From NCBI RefSeq assembly GCF_900109055.1, contig NZ_FOIV01000004.1:62001-126000 (forward strand): a stretch of 64,000 nucleotides of DNA, in the 5' to 3' direction. This DNA is from Prevotella sp. khp7. Its GTDB lineage: Bacteria > Bacteroidota > Bacteroidia > Bacteroidales > Bacteroidaceae. Positions 17,208 to 25,817 of this stretch are shown piece after piece. Under the pieces are notes generated by a model. It saw nothing but the letters and a program-made list of their open reading frames with translations, did not search any database and was not told the origin of the DNA. A program made the translations under genes and the position numbers. Positions within the stretch are counted from its first letter, which is position 1, and each line of letters starts with the position of its first letter.

Positions 17208-17719
17208 TGGCCACCTCCTTTCAGGTCTTCGCTGATGCGCTGGGGATAATGCTCGTTGACCGTCGTGCGCTCATCGGCCGACAGGCGGCTGTAGTCACAC
17301 CCATAGTGACGACGGGCATAGTCGTTGCGCAGGGTATAATAGGCCTTGACCACTGCCTCCTGCATCTGGAAATAGGCGTCGTAGGTGGTCTCACGGTCGG
17401 CCTGTATCGTCACTGCATGTCCTGTGGGATTGACAGAGGCCATGGCCATCACCTCATCGGTGAGCTGCCGGGCGGTGACCGCCTTGCCATCGCAGGTAAG
17501 CTGGTTATGGGCATCGAGCTCTATGCGCAGCACATGGTCTTTGTTGATATCCTTAGGCTGCTCGTGCTCCAAAGGCGGGGGTGCCATCTGGCGCAAGAGT
17601 CCCTTGTCCGTGTCCATCGATGATGTCACGAGAAAGAATATCAGGAGCATGAACGAGATGTCGGCTGTCGACGTGGTGTTCAACTCCGGAATCTGCTGAC
17701 GATAGCGCTTACGAAACAT
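17204..17719 (-). CDS. exbD: ExbD/TolR family biopolymer transport protein (first copy)
   Basis: A 171-residue ExbD paralogue. The start chosen is MFRKRYRQQIPELNTTSTADISFMLLIFFLV, a standard Bacteroidota ExbD N-terminus with the key aspartate in TADISFM at the membrane boundary. A longer in-frame extension upstream would run antisense-like through the preceding gene and looks non-coding. With this start the gene overlaps the end of the small membrane-protein gene by 40 bp. The periplasmic part holds a TolR-like domain (LTCDGKAVTARQLTDEV). Confidence 0.9.
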   Translation of the reverse strand: MFRKRYRQQIPELNTTSTADISFMLLIFFLVTSSMDTDKGLLRQMAPPPLEHEQPKDINKDHVLRIELDAHNQLTCDGKAVTARQLTDEVMAMASVNPTGHAVTIQADRETTYDAYFQMQEAVVKAYYTLRNDYARRHYGCDYSRLSADERTTVNEHYPQRISEDLKGGGQ

Positions 17720-18039
17720 CCGAGGATCAGAAGGATTGAAGTATAGATAAACATATCTGTCAGCCTGAGCCAAAAGGCATCTGTATACAGAGTGCCATTG
17801 GTCATGACAGGCTTTGACGAGCCTAAGAGGAAGGTGAGCACCAGACAGACAACCAGACCGATGGCGACACACCACCCGATTTTGCCTGCCGGCACACCAT
17901 TGATGATATCGTCGCCCTTGCGCCGTGTACGCATGCCATGCCACACGCTATAGGCCGTCACACCGAGTGCAACAGCCGTCACCAGGTACATGAGACCAAG
18001 CATGACATCGGCTAAGAAAGGCGATACGAAACTATTCAT
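17680..18039 (-). CDS. small membrane protein of the ExbB-ExbD cluster, function unknown
   Basis: A 119-residue protein with three hydrophobic segments (about residues 10-32, 52-72 and 92-113) and a basic loop (GMRTRRKGDD). I recognise no domain. Its start overlaps the end of exbB by 8 bp, and its end overlaps the start of the first exbD by 40 bp, so its synthesis is tightly coupled to both. It may be an accessory subunit of this ExbBD motor. The context is strong; the biochemical role is unknown. Confidence 0.75.
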   Translation of the reverse strand: MNSFVSPFLADVMLGLMYLVTAVALGVTAYSVWHGMRTRRKGDDIINGVPAGKIGWCVAIGLVVCLVLTFLLGSSKPVMTNGTLYTDAFWLRLTDMFIYTSILLILGCFVSAIVSRFRS

Positions 18040-18877
18040 TTTTCTTACCCTTTAACTTATACTCTGTTATCATGTCGAGCAGACTGATGGCCGACTCTTC
18101 CATCTGAGACGTCAGGCGCTCTATCTTGGAGAGTATGTAGCTGTAGAAGAGCTGCAGGATGAGGGCTACCACGATACCGAAGATGGTGGTGATGAGCGCT
18201 ACCTTCATACCTCGCGCTACAATGGTAGGACCGATATCGCCTGCCTGCTGAATCTGGTCGAAGGCCATCACCATACCAATCACCGTACCAAGGAAACCTA
18301 ATGAAGGGGCCATGGCAATGAAGAGCTTGATCCACGAGCAACCCTTTTCGAGATTGGCTACCTGCAAACCTCCGTAGTTGGTGATGGAACGCTCGATGGC
18401 ATCCATCGACTGGTGGATATGAAGCAGACCCTGATAGCAGACTGAGGCCACAGGGCCACGCGTGTTCCTACAAAGGGTCTTGGCACCCTCTACATCGTCC
18501 TGTTGCAGATGTTTCTCGATATCCTCGAGTAACTTGGAGGACTTGATTTCTGAGAGTGTCAGATAGATGATGCGCTCAATACAGAAAGCCAGACCCAGTA
18601 CAAGGGCCAGGGCTACGAGCGACATGAACCCGACGTTACCGTCGATGAACTTGGTCTTCAACTGTTTGTGGAAACCTCCCTCTTCGTCAGCTGCCTCAGC
18701 ATCGTCGATGACCATGGCCTCTGCTGCCAATGAGTCAGTCACAGCTAAGGATTCAGCCGCAGCAACAGTGTCTGCAACGAGAGCTGTATCTTGTTGGGGA
18801 GTCTTGTCTTGAGCATACGAGACTTGCGTCATGACAAGCAAGCCTACCAGTGAAAACAGAATAGTCAGTCTTTTCAT
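18032..18877 (-). CDS. exbB: ExbB/TolQ/MotA family proton channel protein
   Basis: A 281-residue protein with an N-terminal signal peptide (MKRLTILFSLVGLLVMTQVSYAQ) and an acidic, alanine-rich periplasmic stretch. Membrane segments lie near residues 80-105, 175-200 and 225-250. The conserved core WIKLFIAMAPSLGFLGTVIGMVMAFDQI and ARGMKVALITTIFGIVVALILQLFYS forms the proton path. It works with ExbD and TonB to drive outer-membrane TonB-dependent receptors such as the SusC-type proteins in this window. Transcription may read through from the tRNA promoter, since no other promoter is evident. Confidence 0.93.
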   Translation of the reverse strand: MKRLTILFSLVGLLVMTQVSYAQDKTPQQDTALVADTVAAAESLAVTDSLAAEAMVIDDAEAADEEGGFHKQLKTKFIDGNVGFMSLVALALVLGLAFCIERIIYLTLSEIKSSKLLEDIEKHLQQDDVEGAKTLCRNTRGPVASVCYQGLLHIHQSMDAIERSITNYGGLQVANLEKGCSWIKLFIAMAPSLGFLGTVIGMVMAFDQIQQAGDIGPTIVARGMKVALITTIFGIVVALILQLFYSYILSKIERLTSQMEESAISLLDMITEYKLKGKKNE

Positions 18878-18894
18878 AATGATTTCTAAACCCT

Positions 18895-18910
18895 TTGCGG
18901 AGAGAACAGG
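18895..18910. repeat. duplicate of the tRNA-Ser 3' end (16 bp)
   Basis: The 16-bp sequence TTGCGGAGAGAACAGG here is repeated exactly at 18956-18971, which is the 3' end of tRNA-Ser (acceptor stem and part of the T arm). The copies are 61 bp apart in the same orientation. It may be a remnant of integration at the tRNA or of a lost neighbouring tRNA gene. Confidence 0.7.
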
Positions 18911-18958
18911 ACATCCTCGGCTCTTTGCCTCGGAGCTTTGAATCCTGTCAAATCCTTG

Positions 18959-19046
18959 CGGAGAGAACAGGATTCGAACCTGCGAACCGGTTTTGCCGGT
19001 TACACGCTTTCCAGGCGTGCCTCTTCAACCACTCGAGCACCTCTCC
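18959..19046 (-). tRNA. tRNA-Ser (anticodon GGA)
   Basis: An 88-nt serine tRNA on the minus strand. Acceptor GGAGAGG pairs with TCTCTCC (one G-U). The anticodon stem CACGC/GCGTG encloses the loop CTGGAAA, giving anticodon GGA. A long variable arm (AACCGG/CCGGTT) and T arm GCAGG-TTCGAAT-CCTGT are present. The discriminator is G73 and CCA is not encoded. Confidence 0.96.
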
Positions 19047-19068
19047 TTGTTTCGCTAACTTCGGTCTG

Positions 19069-19076
19069 CAAAGATA
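19069..19076 (-). promoter_or_regulatory. promoter -7 element for tRNA-Ser (and possibly exbB)
   Basis: A consensus TATCTTTG on the minus strand, about 23 bp upstream of the tRNA 5' end. The -33 element is weak (TTTA near 19094-19097). Confidence 0.65.
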
Positions 19077-19101
19077 GCGTTTTTACTTCAGATTAAAGGG
19101 C

Positions 19102-19878
19102 TTAAACATTTATATTTAATACTTTTTTGCAGTTTTGGGTTGTCTTCTCTGCCACTTCCTCCTCGCTGACACCATAAGCCTCTGCCAGTTTATGCAGCAC
19201 ATGAGCCACAAAGGCCGGTTCGTTGCGCTGACCTCGCATGGGGACGGGAGCCATGTATGGGGCATCGGTCTCAAGTACAATACGATCTAGGGGGACAACA
19301 GCGGGAAGCACCTCTGGGAGATGGGACTTCTTGAAGGTGAGAACACCTCCGATGCCCAACACGAAACGCTCGAACTGCAACAGTTCTTTTGCTTCCAACT
19401 CATTGCCTGTAAAACAATGGAACACGCCTCCCGGCAGATCGTTCTTATAGCGTTTGAGAATAGACACCATCTCGTTCTGCGCCTTGCGACAATGAATCAT
19501 CAAAGGCAACTGCAACTCTACCGACCAGCGCACCTGCTGCTCGAAAGCCTCCAGCTGCTCTTGTTCGAATTCACGACTCCAATAGAAGTCGAGCCCCACC
19601 TCACCGATGGCAATAGTCTCGCGCACTACAGGGTATATGGCCGTCAGCACCTCGCGCCAGTCGCTGCGCACCTCCTCAGGATGGAGACCGAGCATGGGAT
19701 AGCAGTAGCCCGGATAACGATGACAGAGGTCGATAACCGTCTGACATGACTTGAGGTCGATGCCGGGGATACCAATAGCCGCCACCCCCGCCTCCTGGGC
19801 ACGGGTTACAACGGCATCAAGGTCTTCACGGAATTCCTCGCCGTCCAGATGACAATGGGTGTCGATGAAACGAAGCAT
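19102..19878 (-). CDS. tatD: TatD family metal-dependent DNase
   Basis: A 258-residue TIM-barrel hydrolase of normal TatD length. The metal ligands are visible: FIDTHCHLDG at residues 4-13, IGEVGLDFYW (Glu), MIHCRKA, VFHCFTG and LETDAPYMAP (Asp). TatD enzymes are Mg-dependent 3'-5' exonucleases linked to DNA repair and RNA turnover. Its start overlaps the stop of the polyprenyl synthetase gene by one base. In Bacteroidota this pairing with the polyprenyl synthetase is a stable housekeeping arrangement; I do not infer a functional link. Confidence 0.95.
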   Translation of the reverse strand: MLRFIDTHCHLDGEEFREDLDAVVTRAQEAGVAAIGIPGIDLKSCQTVIDLCHRYPGYCYPMLGLHPEEVRSDWREVLTAIYPVVRETIAIGEVGLDFYWSREFEQEQLEAFEQQVRWSVELQLPLMIHCRKAQNEMVSILKRYKNDLPGGVFHCFTGNELEAKELLQFERFVLGIGGVLTFKKSHLPEVLPAVVPLDRIVLETDAPYMAPVPMRGQRNEPAFVAHVLHKLAEAYGVSEEEVAEKTTQNCKKVLNINV

Positions 19879-20852
19879 CAGCTCTGGCGGGTCATCATCT
19901 CAGCAGCATAGGCCTTCAGTTCGGCCTTACGCTCCTCGGGAACATTCACCTTGGCCAGGTACTTCAAGGCCAGCTGATAGCACTCTTCCATCTTCTGCTC
20001 ACAGAGCTGACGGATACCTATCTCGTCGTAGAGCTTTGTCACGGCCTTCACCTTCTCATTACGATCGAACTCCTTGGCGAAGATCCACTTCTCGAGTTCC
20101 TTGCGCTGGACGTCGTTGGCACGGTTATAGGCATTGATAAGCATATAGGTCTTCTTGTTCGAGGTGATGTCGCCACCGATGTTCTTGCCAAACACCTTCG
20201 GGTCGCCATAGACATCGAGCAGGTCGTCCTGAAGCTGGAAGGCCAGACCAATCTGCTCACCGAACTTATAGAGATTGTCCTGATCGTCTTTCGACGCACC
20301 GGCCAGAATGGCACCAATCTTCACGGCACATGCCAGAAGCACACTTGTCTTCAGACGAATCATCTCGATATATTCTTCTTCACGCACATCGTTGCGAGTC
20401 TCAAACTCCACGTCGAGCTGCTGTCCCTCACCAATCTCATAGGTAGTAATGAGGAAGGTATGGAACACGTCTTTCACCTTGCTTACCTCACATGCCTCGA
20501 TACGCTCGAAGGCCTGCAGCAGCATGGTATCACCCGAGAGAATGGCCTGATTGTCATCCCACTTCTTATGTACCGTCTCGTGACCGCGACGCATGTCGGC
20601 ATTGTCCATCAGGTCGTCGTGCAGCAACGTAAAGTTGTGATAGGTCTCCAAGCCAATGGCCTGGGTCATGATGCTCTCTGGATTGTCCTTATAGAGGTTA
20701 TAGGCCAGCAGCATCAATACAGGGCGGACACGCTTTCCCCCCAACGATAGTACATACTTGATTGGTTCATACAGGGTAAAGGGCTTTCGGTCATAGGCCA
20801 GACCGTCGAGCGCCGCATTTACCTTTTTAAGTAATTCTTCTGATTTGTACAT
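19878..20852 (-). CDS. polyprenyl diphosphate synthase
   Basis: A 324-residue trans-isoprenyl diphosphate synthase. The first aspartate-rich motif is LLHDDLMDNADMRRG and the second is FQLQDDLLDVYGD, with GKRVRP for binding isopentenyl diphosphate. It condenses IPP units onto an allylic primer; the product could be farnesyl, geranylgeranyl or longer. The start MYKSEELL is chosen because 31 residues upstream in the same frame have no family resemblance. Its likely products feed quinones and the undecaprenyl carrier, and IspH of the precursor pathway is also encoded in this window. Confidence 0.93.
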   Translation of the reverse strand: MYKSEELLKKVNAALDGLAYDRKPFTLYEPIKYVLSLGGKRVRPVLMLLAYNLYKDNPESIMTQAIGLETYHNFTLLHDDLMDNADMRRGHETVHKKWDDNQAILSGDTMLLQAFERIEACEVSKVKDVFHTFLITTYEIGEGQQLDVEFETRNDVREEEYIEMIRLKTSVLLACAVKIGAILAGASKDDQDNLYKFGEQIGLAFQLQDDLLDVYGDPKVFGKNIGGDITSNKKTYMLINAYNRANDVQRKELEKWIFAKEFDRNEKVKAVTKLYDEIGIRQLCEQKMEECYQLALKYLAKVNVPEERKAELKAYAAEMMTRQS

Positions 20853-20872
20853 TTTATATTTAAATAATTTAT

Positions 20873-21568
20873 TTACATGTTGAACACCACAGGGATGCAG
20901 ACTTTCGTACGACAGGGCTTGGCATTCATCACACCTGCCTGCCATTTAGGCATCATACGCAGCACACGCAGTACTTCGCGGTCGCAGGCCGCATCCAGAT
21001 GCTGGACAAGCTCCAGATCTGACACCGACCCGTCTTGATTGACGATGAACTGCGCCACCACCTTGCCCTTCACCTTCTGCTGCTGCGCTGAAGCAGGGTA
21101 TTTCAGGTTCTTAGTAAGCCACTTCATAAACTCCGAGGCACCTCCGGGGAACTGGGGCAGATCTTCTACCACACGGAAGTCTACCGGTTCATCGTACATA
21201 TCGACTACCTCGGGTTTCTCTTCTTCTGCCATTTTCTCGGGATCAGGCAGTTTCTCCTGCTCCATCTGCTGAGTCTCTGAGGGCAGTTCCACGTCCTCGT
21301 CGACCAGTCGCAGCTGTTCCGACTCCGGTTTCTCCACTTTCTGCTCCTGTGGCATCATCATCGGTATCTCATCCTTGTCGCGTTTCAGAGGCGAGAGCTC
21401 CATCTCCGCCTCCAGGTCGTCATCGTCCTCGAAGAACGCCCAGCCATTGTCTGAGCTGTTCCATTCGAGTGCCACGAACAGGGAGGCGAGCACGACAATC
21501 AGGCCCAACAGGAACCCTTGCACCCGTCGCTGCTCTATATCTGCCTCACGACTCTTCTTGACTTCCAT
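20873..21568 (-). CDS. tonB: energy transducer TonB
   Basis: A 231-residue TonB. One membrane anchor lies at residues 17-36 (VQGFLLGLIVVLASLFVALEW). A long acidic, proline-containing linker spans about 40-135. The C-terminal TonB domain starts at PQFPGGASEFMKWLTKNLKYPASAQQQKVKGKVVAQFIVNQDGSV, the typical Bacteroidota form. It carries energy from ExbB/ExbD to outer-membrane receptors. The linker is rich in Glu, where E. coli TonB has Pro-Lys and Pro-Glu repeats. It is 20 bp upstream of the polyprenyl synthase gene, with a promoter element at 21610-21617. Confidence 0.94.
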   Translation of the reverse strand: MEVKKSREADIEQRRVQGFLLGLIVVLASLFVALEWNSSDNGWAFFEDDDDLEAEMELSPLKRDKDEIPMMMPQEQKVEKPESEQLRLVDEDVELPSETQQMEQEKLPDPEKMAEEEKPEVVDMYDEPVDFRVVEDLPQFPGGASEFMKWLTKNLKYPASAQQQKVKGKVVAQFIVNQDGSVSDLELVQHLDAACDREVLRVLRMMPKWQAGVMNAKPCRTKVCIPVVFNM

Positions 21569-21609
21569 AATAAATCCGGCTTTTGGCCGTTATATTTAAA
21601 ACTTGCCTG

Positions 21610-21617
21610 CAAAGATA
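21610..21617 (-). promoter_or_regulatory. promoter -7 element upstream of tonB
   Basis: TATCTTTG on the minus strand, about 42 bp before the tonB ATG. The matching -33 region is replaced by the A-rich GGTAAAAA repeats, so no clear TTTG is seen. Confidence 0.6.
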
Positions 21618-21658
21618 ATAAAAAGTAAAAAGGTAAAAAAGTAAAAAGGTAAAAAAGA
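21618..21658. repeat. GGTAAAAA-type A-rich repeat tract
   Basis: A tract of AAAAAGTAAAAAGG units in the tonB-porQ intergenic region. The same short repeat recurs at about 55068-55093 and 59107-59142. Confidence 0.7.
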
Positions 21659-21713
21659 CCTTTAATTAAGAATATTTTTGTAATTTTGTGCCCGAAAAAG
21701 GCAAAATAGTGAA

Positions 21714-22706
21714 TTGTTATCAGTGAATAGTTTATTTCGTATATATGAGGTCAGATGGCGATTGAGAGTGGTGATAGTGCTATTTGCCATTCACTGTTCT
21801 ATGCTACCAGCTTTCAGTCAGGAGAGCCAGACTGCCTATAACTTCCTGAGGCTGCCCGTCAGTGCGCATGTGGCTGCTGTAGGAGGCGATAACATCACGC
21901 TGACCGACGATGATGCCACGCTCATCTTCCACAACCCCGCCCTGATCAACGGCGTAAGCGACCGCACCATCAACCTGAACTACATGACCTACATGGAAGG
22001 GGCCAAGACGGCCAGCGCCGCTTTCATCAAAGGGGCTGGCGACAGAGGCACGTGGGGCGTGACAGGACAATATATGGATTATGGCAGCATGAAGCAGACC
22101 ACAGCCAACAACGAAGACCTGGGTACTTTCTCGGCTAAGGACTGGGCCATCGGCGGAACTTTTGCATATGCCCTCTCCAACACCATCAGCGGTGGCATCA
22201 CGGCAAAACTCATCTCTTCCCATATCGCAGGCTACAGTTCGCTGGCCGTAGGGGTAGACTTAGGACTGAACTATTACGATGAAGAGACGGCATGGAGCCT
22301 GTCGGCCGTGGCCCGTAACCTCGGAGGACAGGTAAAGGCCTACGACGAGGAATTCGAGCGCATACCCTTCGACCTGCAGGTGGGGGTGAGCAAGCAGTTA
22401 CAGGGGGCACCTCTTAGGTTCCACGCCACGATGAGCCGCCTTACCGACTGGAACGAGGCCTTCGGGCGACATCTGGCCGTGGGTGCCGATATTCTGCTGA
22501 GCAGTAACATCTACGTGGCTGCAGGCTACAACTTCCGACGTGTCAGCCAGATGAAGATATCCGACTCTGAAGGAGCCGCCTCTCATGGTGCAGGACTCTC
22601 GCTGGGCGCAGGTCTCTCACTGGAACGCCTTAAGCTGCACGTGGCCTACGGCAAATATCACGTCAGCACATCTTCGATTTTAATTAATATATCATACGCA
22701 TTATGA
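21714..22706 (+). CDS. porQ: type IX secretion system protein PorQ
   Basis: An outer-membrane beta-barrel protein of the PorV/PorQ type. The hallmark is [39 protein letters not shown] after the signal peptide cleavage region (AFSQES). PorQ acts late in T9SS surface attachment of cargo. Its stop overlaps cmk by 4 bp, and porQ-cmk is a familiar Bacteroidota order. The frame has no ATG before the signal peptide core, so the start must be a TTG or GTG: TTG at 21714 is the longest, and TTG near 21762 (before RVVIVLFA) is a plausible shorter start. A TAATTTTG promoter element lies at 21681-21688. Confidence 0.9.
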   Translation: MLSVNSLFRIYEVRWRLRVVIVLFAIHCSMLPAFSQESQTAYNFLRLPVSAHVAAVGGDNITLTDDDATLIFHNPALINGVSDRTINLNYMTYMEGAKTASAAFIKGAGDRGTWGVTGQYMDYGSMKQTTANNEDLGTFSAKDWAIGGTFAYALSNTISGGITAKLISSHIAGYSSLAVGVDLGLNYYDEETAWSLSAVARNLGGQVKAYDEEFERIPFDLQVGVSKQLQGAPLRFHATMSRLTDWNEAFGRHLAVGADILLSSNIYVAAGYNFRRVSQMKISDSEGAASHGAGLSLGAGLSLERLKLHVAYGKYHVSTSSILINISYAL

Positions 22707-23392
22707 AGAAAATAACTATTGCCATCGATGGCCACTCGTCGTGCGGAAAGAGCACCATGGCCAAGGACCTCGCCCGTGAGGTGGGGTATGTCTATGTAGA
22801 TACCGGTGCCATGTATCGCAGCGTCACTCTCTACGCCCTGCGCAAGGGACTGTTTCATGAGGATGGAAGCGTGAACACACAGGCTCTTGAGGCCGAGATG
22901 CCCAACATTCACATCTCGTTTAAGTTCAACCCCGAGACAGGACGCCCAGACACCTATTTAAATGACGAGTATGTAGAGAAGGAAATCCGTTCGCTCGAAG
23001 TCTCTAACCATGTGAGTCCGATCGCAGCCGTAGGTTTTGTACGCGCAGCCATGGTGGCCCAACAGCAACAGATGGGTAAGGACAAGGGCGTGGTGATGGA
23101 TGGTCGTGATATCGGTACAACCGTGTTCCCCGATGCAGAACTGAAAATCTTCGTCACTGCCTCTGCTCAGGTACGTGCCCAGCGCCGCTACGATGAACTG
23201 AAGGCCAAGGGCATGCCTGCCGACTTCGACGACATTCTGAAGAACGTAGAGGAGCGCGATTATATAGACTCTCATCGTGAGGTGTCACCCCTGCGCAAGG
23301 CCGACGACGCTCTGGAACTCGACAACTCGAACATGACCATCGCCGAACAGAAGCAGTGGCTGCTCGACCGCTTTAACGAGCGCACAGCATAA
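22703..23392 (+). CDS. cmk: (d)CMP kinase
   Basis: A 229-residue cytidylate kinase. The P-loop [19 protein letters not shown] is at residues 5-23. The CMP-binding features [11 protein letters not shown] and the [22 protein letters not shown] segment are present, and the lid stretch [26 protein letters not shown] follows. It phosphorylates CMP and dCMP with ATP in pyrimidine salvage and DNA precursor supply. It overlaps porQ by 4 bp and so is co-translated with it. Confidence 0.97.
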   Translation: MKKITIAIDGHSSCGKSTMAKDLAREVGYVYVDTGAMYRSVTLYALRKGLFHEDGSVNTQALEAEMPNIHISFKFNPETGRPDTYLNDEYVEKEIRSLEVSNHVSPIAAVGFVRAAMVAQQQQMGKDKGVVMDGRDIGTTVFPDAELKIFVTASAQVRAQRRYDELKAKGMPADFDDILKNVEERDYIDSHREVSPLRKADDALELDNSNMTIAEQKQWLLDRFNERTA

Positions 23393-23455
23393 GCGATTTT
23401 GTTCCTTTTATACGATTTTCTCATCATTATTTCTGTTTTTCTCGGTTTTTATTGC

Positions 23456-23463
23456 TACCTTTG
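23456..23463 (+). promoter_or_regulatory. promoter -7 element upstream of the FadL-type porin
   Basis: TACCTTTG, with TCTG 20 bp upstream (23432-23435) in place of TTTG. It lies 29 bp before the ATG of the porin gene. Confidence 0.65.
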
Positions 23464-23491
23464 CAGCCGAAAACAATTTTATTAGATAATA

Positions 23492-24880
23492 ATGATGAGA
23501 AAATTTCTTTTTATGGCCTTATATGCCATGACTTTCTCCACCGTTTCTATGGCCGGTGGACTGATGACCAACACAAACTATCACATCGCCTTCGACCGCA
23601 TGATGGCACGTGGCGCCACTTTCGACATCGACGCCGCCTACTCTAACCCCGCAGGTCTCGCCTGGGGGCACGAAGGCTTCCAACTCTCGCTCAACTTCCA
23701 GAAACCCTGGCAGAACCGCGACATCACCACGACCATCCCTCATTACCTCGCCTACCCTGGTGTTTACGACCACGGATACGAAGGGCTTCAAAACAAGAAG
23801 TTCGAGGGTGTGGCCTCTGCACCTATCGTGCCAGCACTGTTCGCCTCATACAAGAAAGACCGCTGGGCCATCTCGTCGATGATCGGCATCGTGGGCAGTG
23901 GCGGCTTCGTGAAGTACAGTGAAGGTATTCCCATGTTCAACGCCCTCGTGATGGGCTCCATCTTCAAACAGACACTCACTGCCAAGATGATGAACCCAGA
24001 GGCTCCTCTGCTCGTCATCACCCCCGAGATGTACGACATCGACTCTGAGGTGAAGGGTAAGCAGTACATCTACGGCGCACAGGTGAACTTCACCTATCGC
24101 GTTACCGACGAGTTTGCCGCTGCCATCGGTCTGCGCGCCAACTACTACGACGGCTACAGCCGTGTCCGCCTCAAGGCCATAGGCACCAATCCGCTGATTG
24201 CCACCACCACGCTGGCCGATCTCAACCTCGACTGCACACAGCGCGGCATCGGCGTGGCACCCATCGTGAGCTTCGACTATCACAAAGGGGCCCTCAACCT
24301 CACTGCGCGCTATGAGTTCCGCACGAAGATAAACACTAAGAACGACACCAAGGAACTGCCTGAGGAGCTGGGCGAGCTGGCTGCTCCCTATGCCAACGGC
24401 GTCCACGTGCGTTACGACATGCCCTCGCTGCTCTCGCTGGCTGTAGGCTATGAGTTCACCCCACAGCTGCGTGCCACCCTCGAGTATCATTTCTTCGACG
24501 ACAAGCACGCTGTGATGGCTGGCGACCGTCAGAAAGAGCTCACCCATGGCACCAACGAGTTCCTCGCAGGTGTCGAGTGGGACATCAACAAGAAGTTTAC
24601 CGTGAGTTGTGGCGGACAGCGCACCGACTATGGTCTGGCCGACGGTTACCAGCAGAACACCTCGTTCGCCTGCGACAGCTATAGCATTGGTCTGGGTGGT
24701 GCCTGGAACATCAGCGAAAAGCTGCGCCTCAACGCCGGTTACTTCATCACCCTCTACAGCGACTACACCCGTGAGTTCACCGCTGAACAGGATGGCTACC
24801 AAGGCACTGGCTATCCCGGCCAGGATGTCTACAGCCGCACCAACAACGTCATCGGTGTGGGTCTGGATTATAAGTTCTAA
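23492..24880 (+). CDS. OmpP1/FadL family outer membrane porin
   Basis: A 462-residue outer-membrane protein with a signal peptide (MMRKFLFMALYAMTFSTVSMAGG). The N-terminal hatch-like region carries the FadL-family pattern RMMARGATFDIDAAYSNPAGLAW. The rest has alternating aromatic beta-strands ending in GLDYKF, a terminal phenylalanine that suits BamA recognition. FadL-type porins admit hydrophobic compounds such as long-chain fatty acids. It is monocistronic between its own promoter and a strong terminator. A long open frame on the opposite strand covers this gene and is judged a shadow. Confidence 0.9.
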   Translation: MMRKFLFMALYAMTFSTVSMAGGLMTNTNYHIAFDRMMARGATFDIDAAYSNPAGLAWGHEGFQLSLNFQKPWQNRDITTTIPHYLAYPGVYDHGYEGLQNKKFEGVASAPIVPALFASYKKDRWAISSMIGIVGSGGFVKYSEGIPMFNALVMGSIFKQTLTAKMMNPEAPLLVITPEMYDIDSEVKGKQYIYGAQVNFTYRVTDEFAAAIGLRANYYDGYSRVRLKAIGTNPLIATTTLADLNLDCTQRGIGVAPIVSFDYHKGALNLTARYEFRTKINTKNDTKELPEELGELAAPYANGVHVRYDMPSLLSLAVGYEFTPQLRATLEYHFFDDKHAVMAGDRQKELTHGTNEFLAGVEWDINKKFTVSCGGQRTDYGLADGYQQNTSFACDSYSIGLGGAWNISEKLRLNAGYFITLYSDYTREFTAEQDGYQGTGYPGQDVYSRTNNVIGVGLDYKF

Positions 24881-24910
24881 TCCTTCGACAAACTCTGAGA
24901 CCACATACAT

Positions 24911-24950
24911 AAAGAAATCCCCGCTCGGTTGAGCGGGGATTTCTTTTTTA
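24911..24950. terminator. bidirectional terminator between the porin gene and ispH
   Basis: A stem of 15 bp (AAGAAATCCCCGCTC with GAGCGGGGATTTCTT) and a GGTT loop. T-rich on the right and A-rich on the left, it can end both convergent transcripts. The core ATCCCCGCTC stem is the same as in the two polysaccharide-locus terminators. Confidence 0.92.
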
Positions 24951-25817
24951 TTGTTGCATTCTAAGGATGGCATCACGGCATTGTTCCATGAGCCAGCGGG
25001 GGGTGCTGGTGGCACCACAGATGCCGACGGTCTGTATGTCTTCAAGCCATTCGGGCTGTATCTCCTGAGGGTCTTCAATCAGATGAGTGTTAGGATTCAC
25101 ACGCAGACACTCGTTGAAAAGCACCTTACCATTGGAGCTCTTACGGCCACAGACGAAGAGGATGAGGTCGTGCCTGGTGGCAAACTGCGAAATGTTCGGC
25201 ATGCGGTTGGCCACGTTACGACAGATGGTGTCGAAGCTCTTGAAGGTGGCATCCTTAGAGATATGACTTTGGATATAGTCGATGATGCGATGGAACTCGT
25301 CGAGCGACTTCGTTGTCTGACTATACAGATAGATGTCGCGTGAGAAGTCGAGCTTGGTCACCTCGTCGAAACTCTCGATGACAATGGCCGTACTCTGCGT
25401 CTGACCTACAAGGCCCAACACCTCAGCATGACCTTTCTTGCCGAAGATGACAATCTGGGCATCGCCCGGAGTCTCAGAGCCGTCGTACTGCTGTTTGATG
25501 CGTTTCTGGAGCTGGAGTACCACAGGACAGGTGGCATCGATAATCTCGATATTGTTCTTACGGGCCAGTTCGTAAGTCTCAGGGGGCTCACCATGAGCAC
25601 GGAGCAACACCTTGACATTGTGCAACTGGCGCATCTCGTCGTGGTTGATGGTAATGAGTCCCATCTCACGCAGACGCTCACACTCCATACCATTATGCAC
25701 AATATCACCGAGACAATAGAGCTTCGTGCCCTTGGCCAGCTCTTCTTCGGCCTTTTTGATGGCGGTGGTCACTCCAAAGCAGAAGCCACTGCCGTTGTCT
25801 ATTTCTATCTGTATCAT
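24948..25817 (-). CDS. ispH: 4-hydroxy-3-methylbut-2-enyl diphosphate reductase
   Basis: A 289-residue iron-sulfur enzyme of normal IspH length for this phylum. The three cluster cysteines are visible: GFCFGV (near residue 13), IIDATCPVV (around 96) and TVGICGATSTPRWLM (around 270). The active-site THRRAHGE-like stretch appears as LLRAHGEPPETY. It makes IPP and DMAPP in the last step of the non-mevalonate pathway. Its start overlaps the meaB stop by 4 bp. Confidence 0.96.
   Translation of the reverse strand: MIQIEIDNGSGFCFGVTTAIKKAEEELAKGTKLYCLGDIVHNGMECERLREMGLITINHDEMRQLHNVKVLLRAHGEPPETYELARKNNIEIIDATCPVVLQLQKRIKQQYDGSETPGDAQIVIFGKKGHAEVLGLVGQTQSTAIVIESFDEVTKLDFSRDIYLYSQTTKSLDEFHRIIDYIQSHISKDATFKSFDTICRNVANRMPNISQFATRHDLILFVCGRKSSNGKVLFNECLRVNPNTHLIEDPQEIQPEWLEDIQTVGICGATSTPRWLMEQCRDAILRMQQ

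Noticed and set aside
17720..17944. N-terminal extension of the first ExbD
   Set aside because: The 75 extra residues run through the preceding gene, are rich in Arg, Cys and His, and resemble no ExbD. The start at 17719 gives a standard N-terminus.
23846..25078. A 410-codon open frame on the minus strand, antisense to the FadL-type porin gene
   Set aside because: It covers a gene with a clear signal peptide, family motifs and promoter. It has no recognisable domain and would run through the terminator and into ispH. It is a shadow of codon bias.
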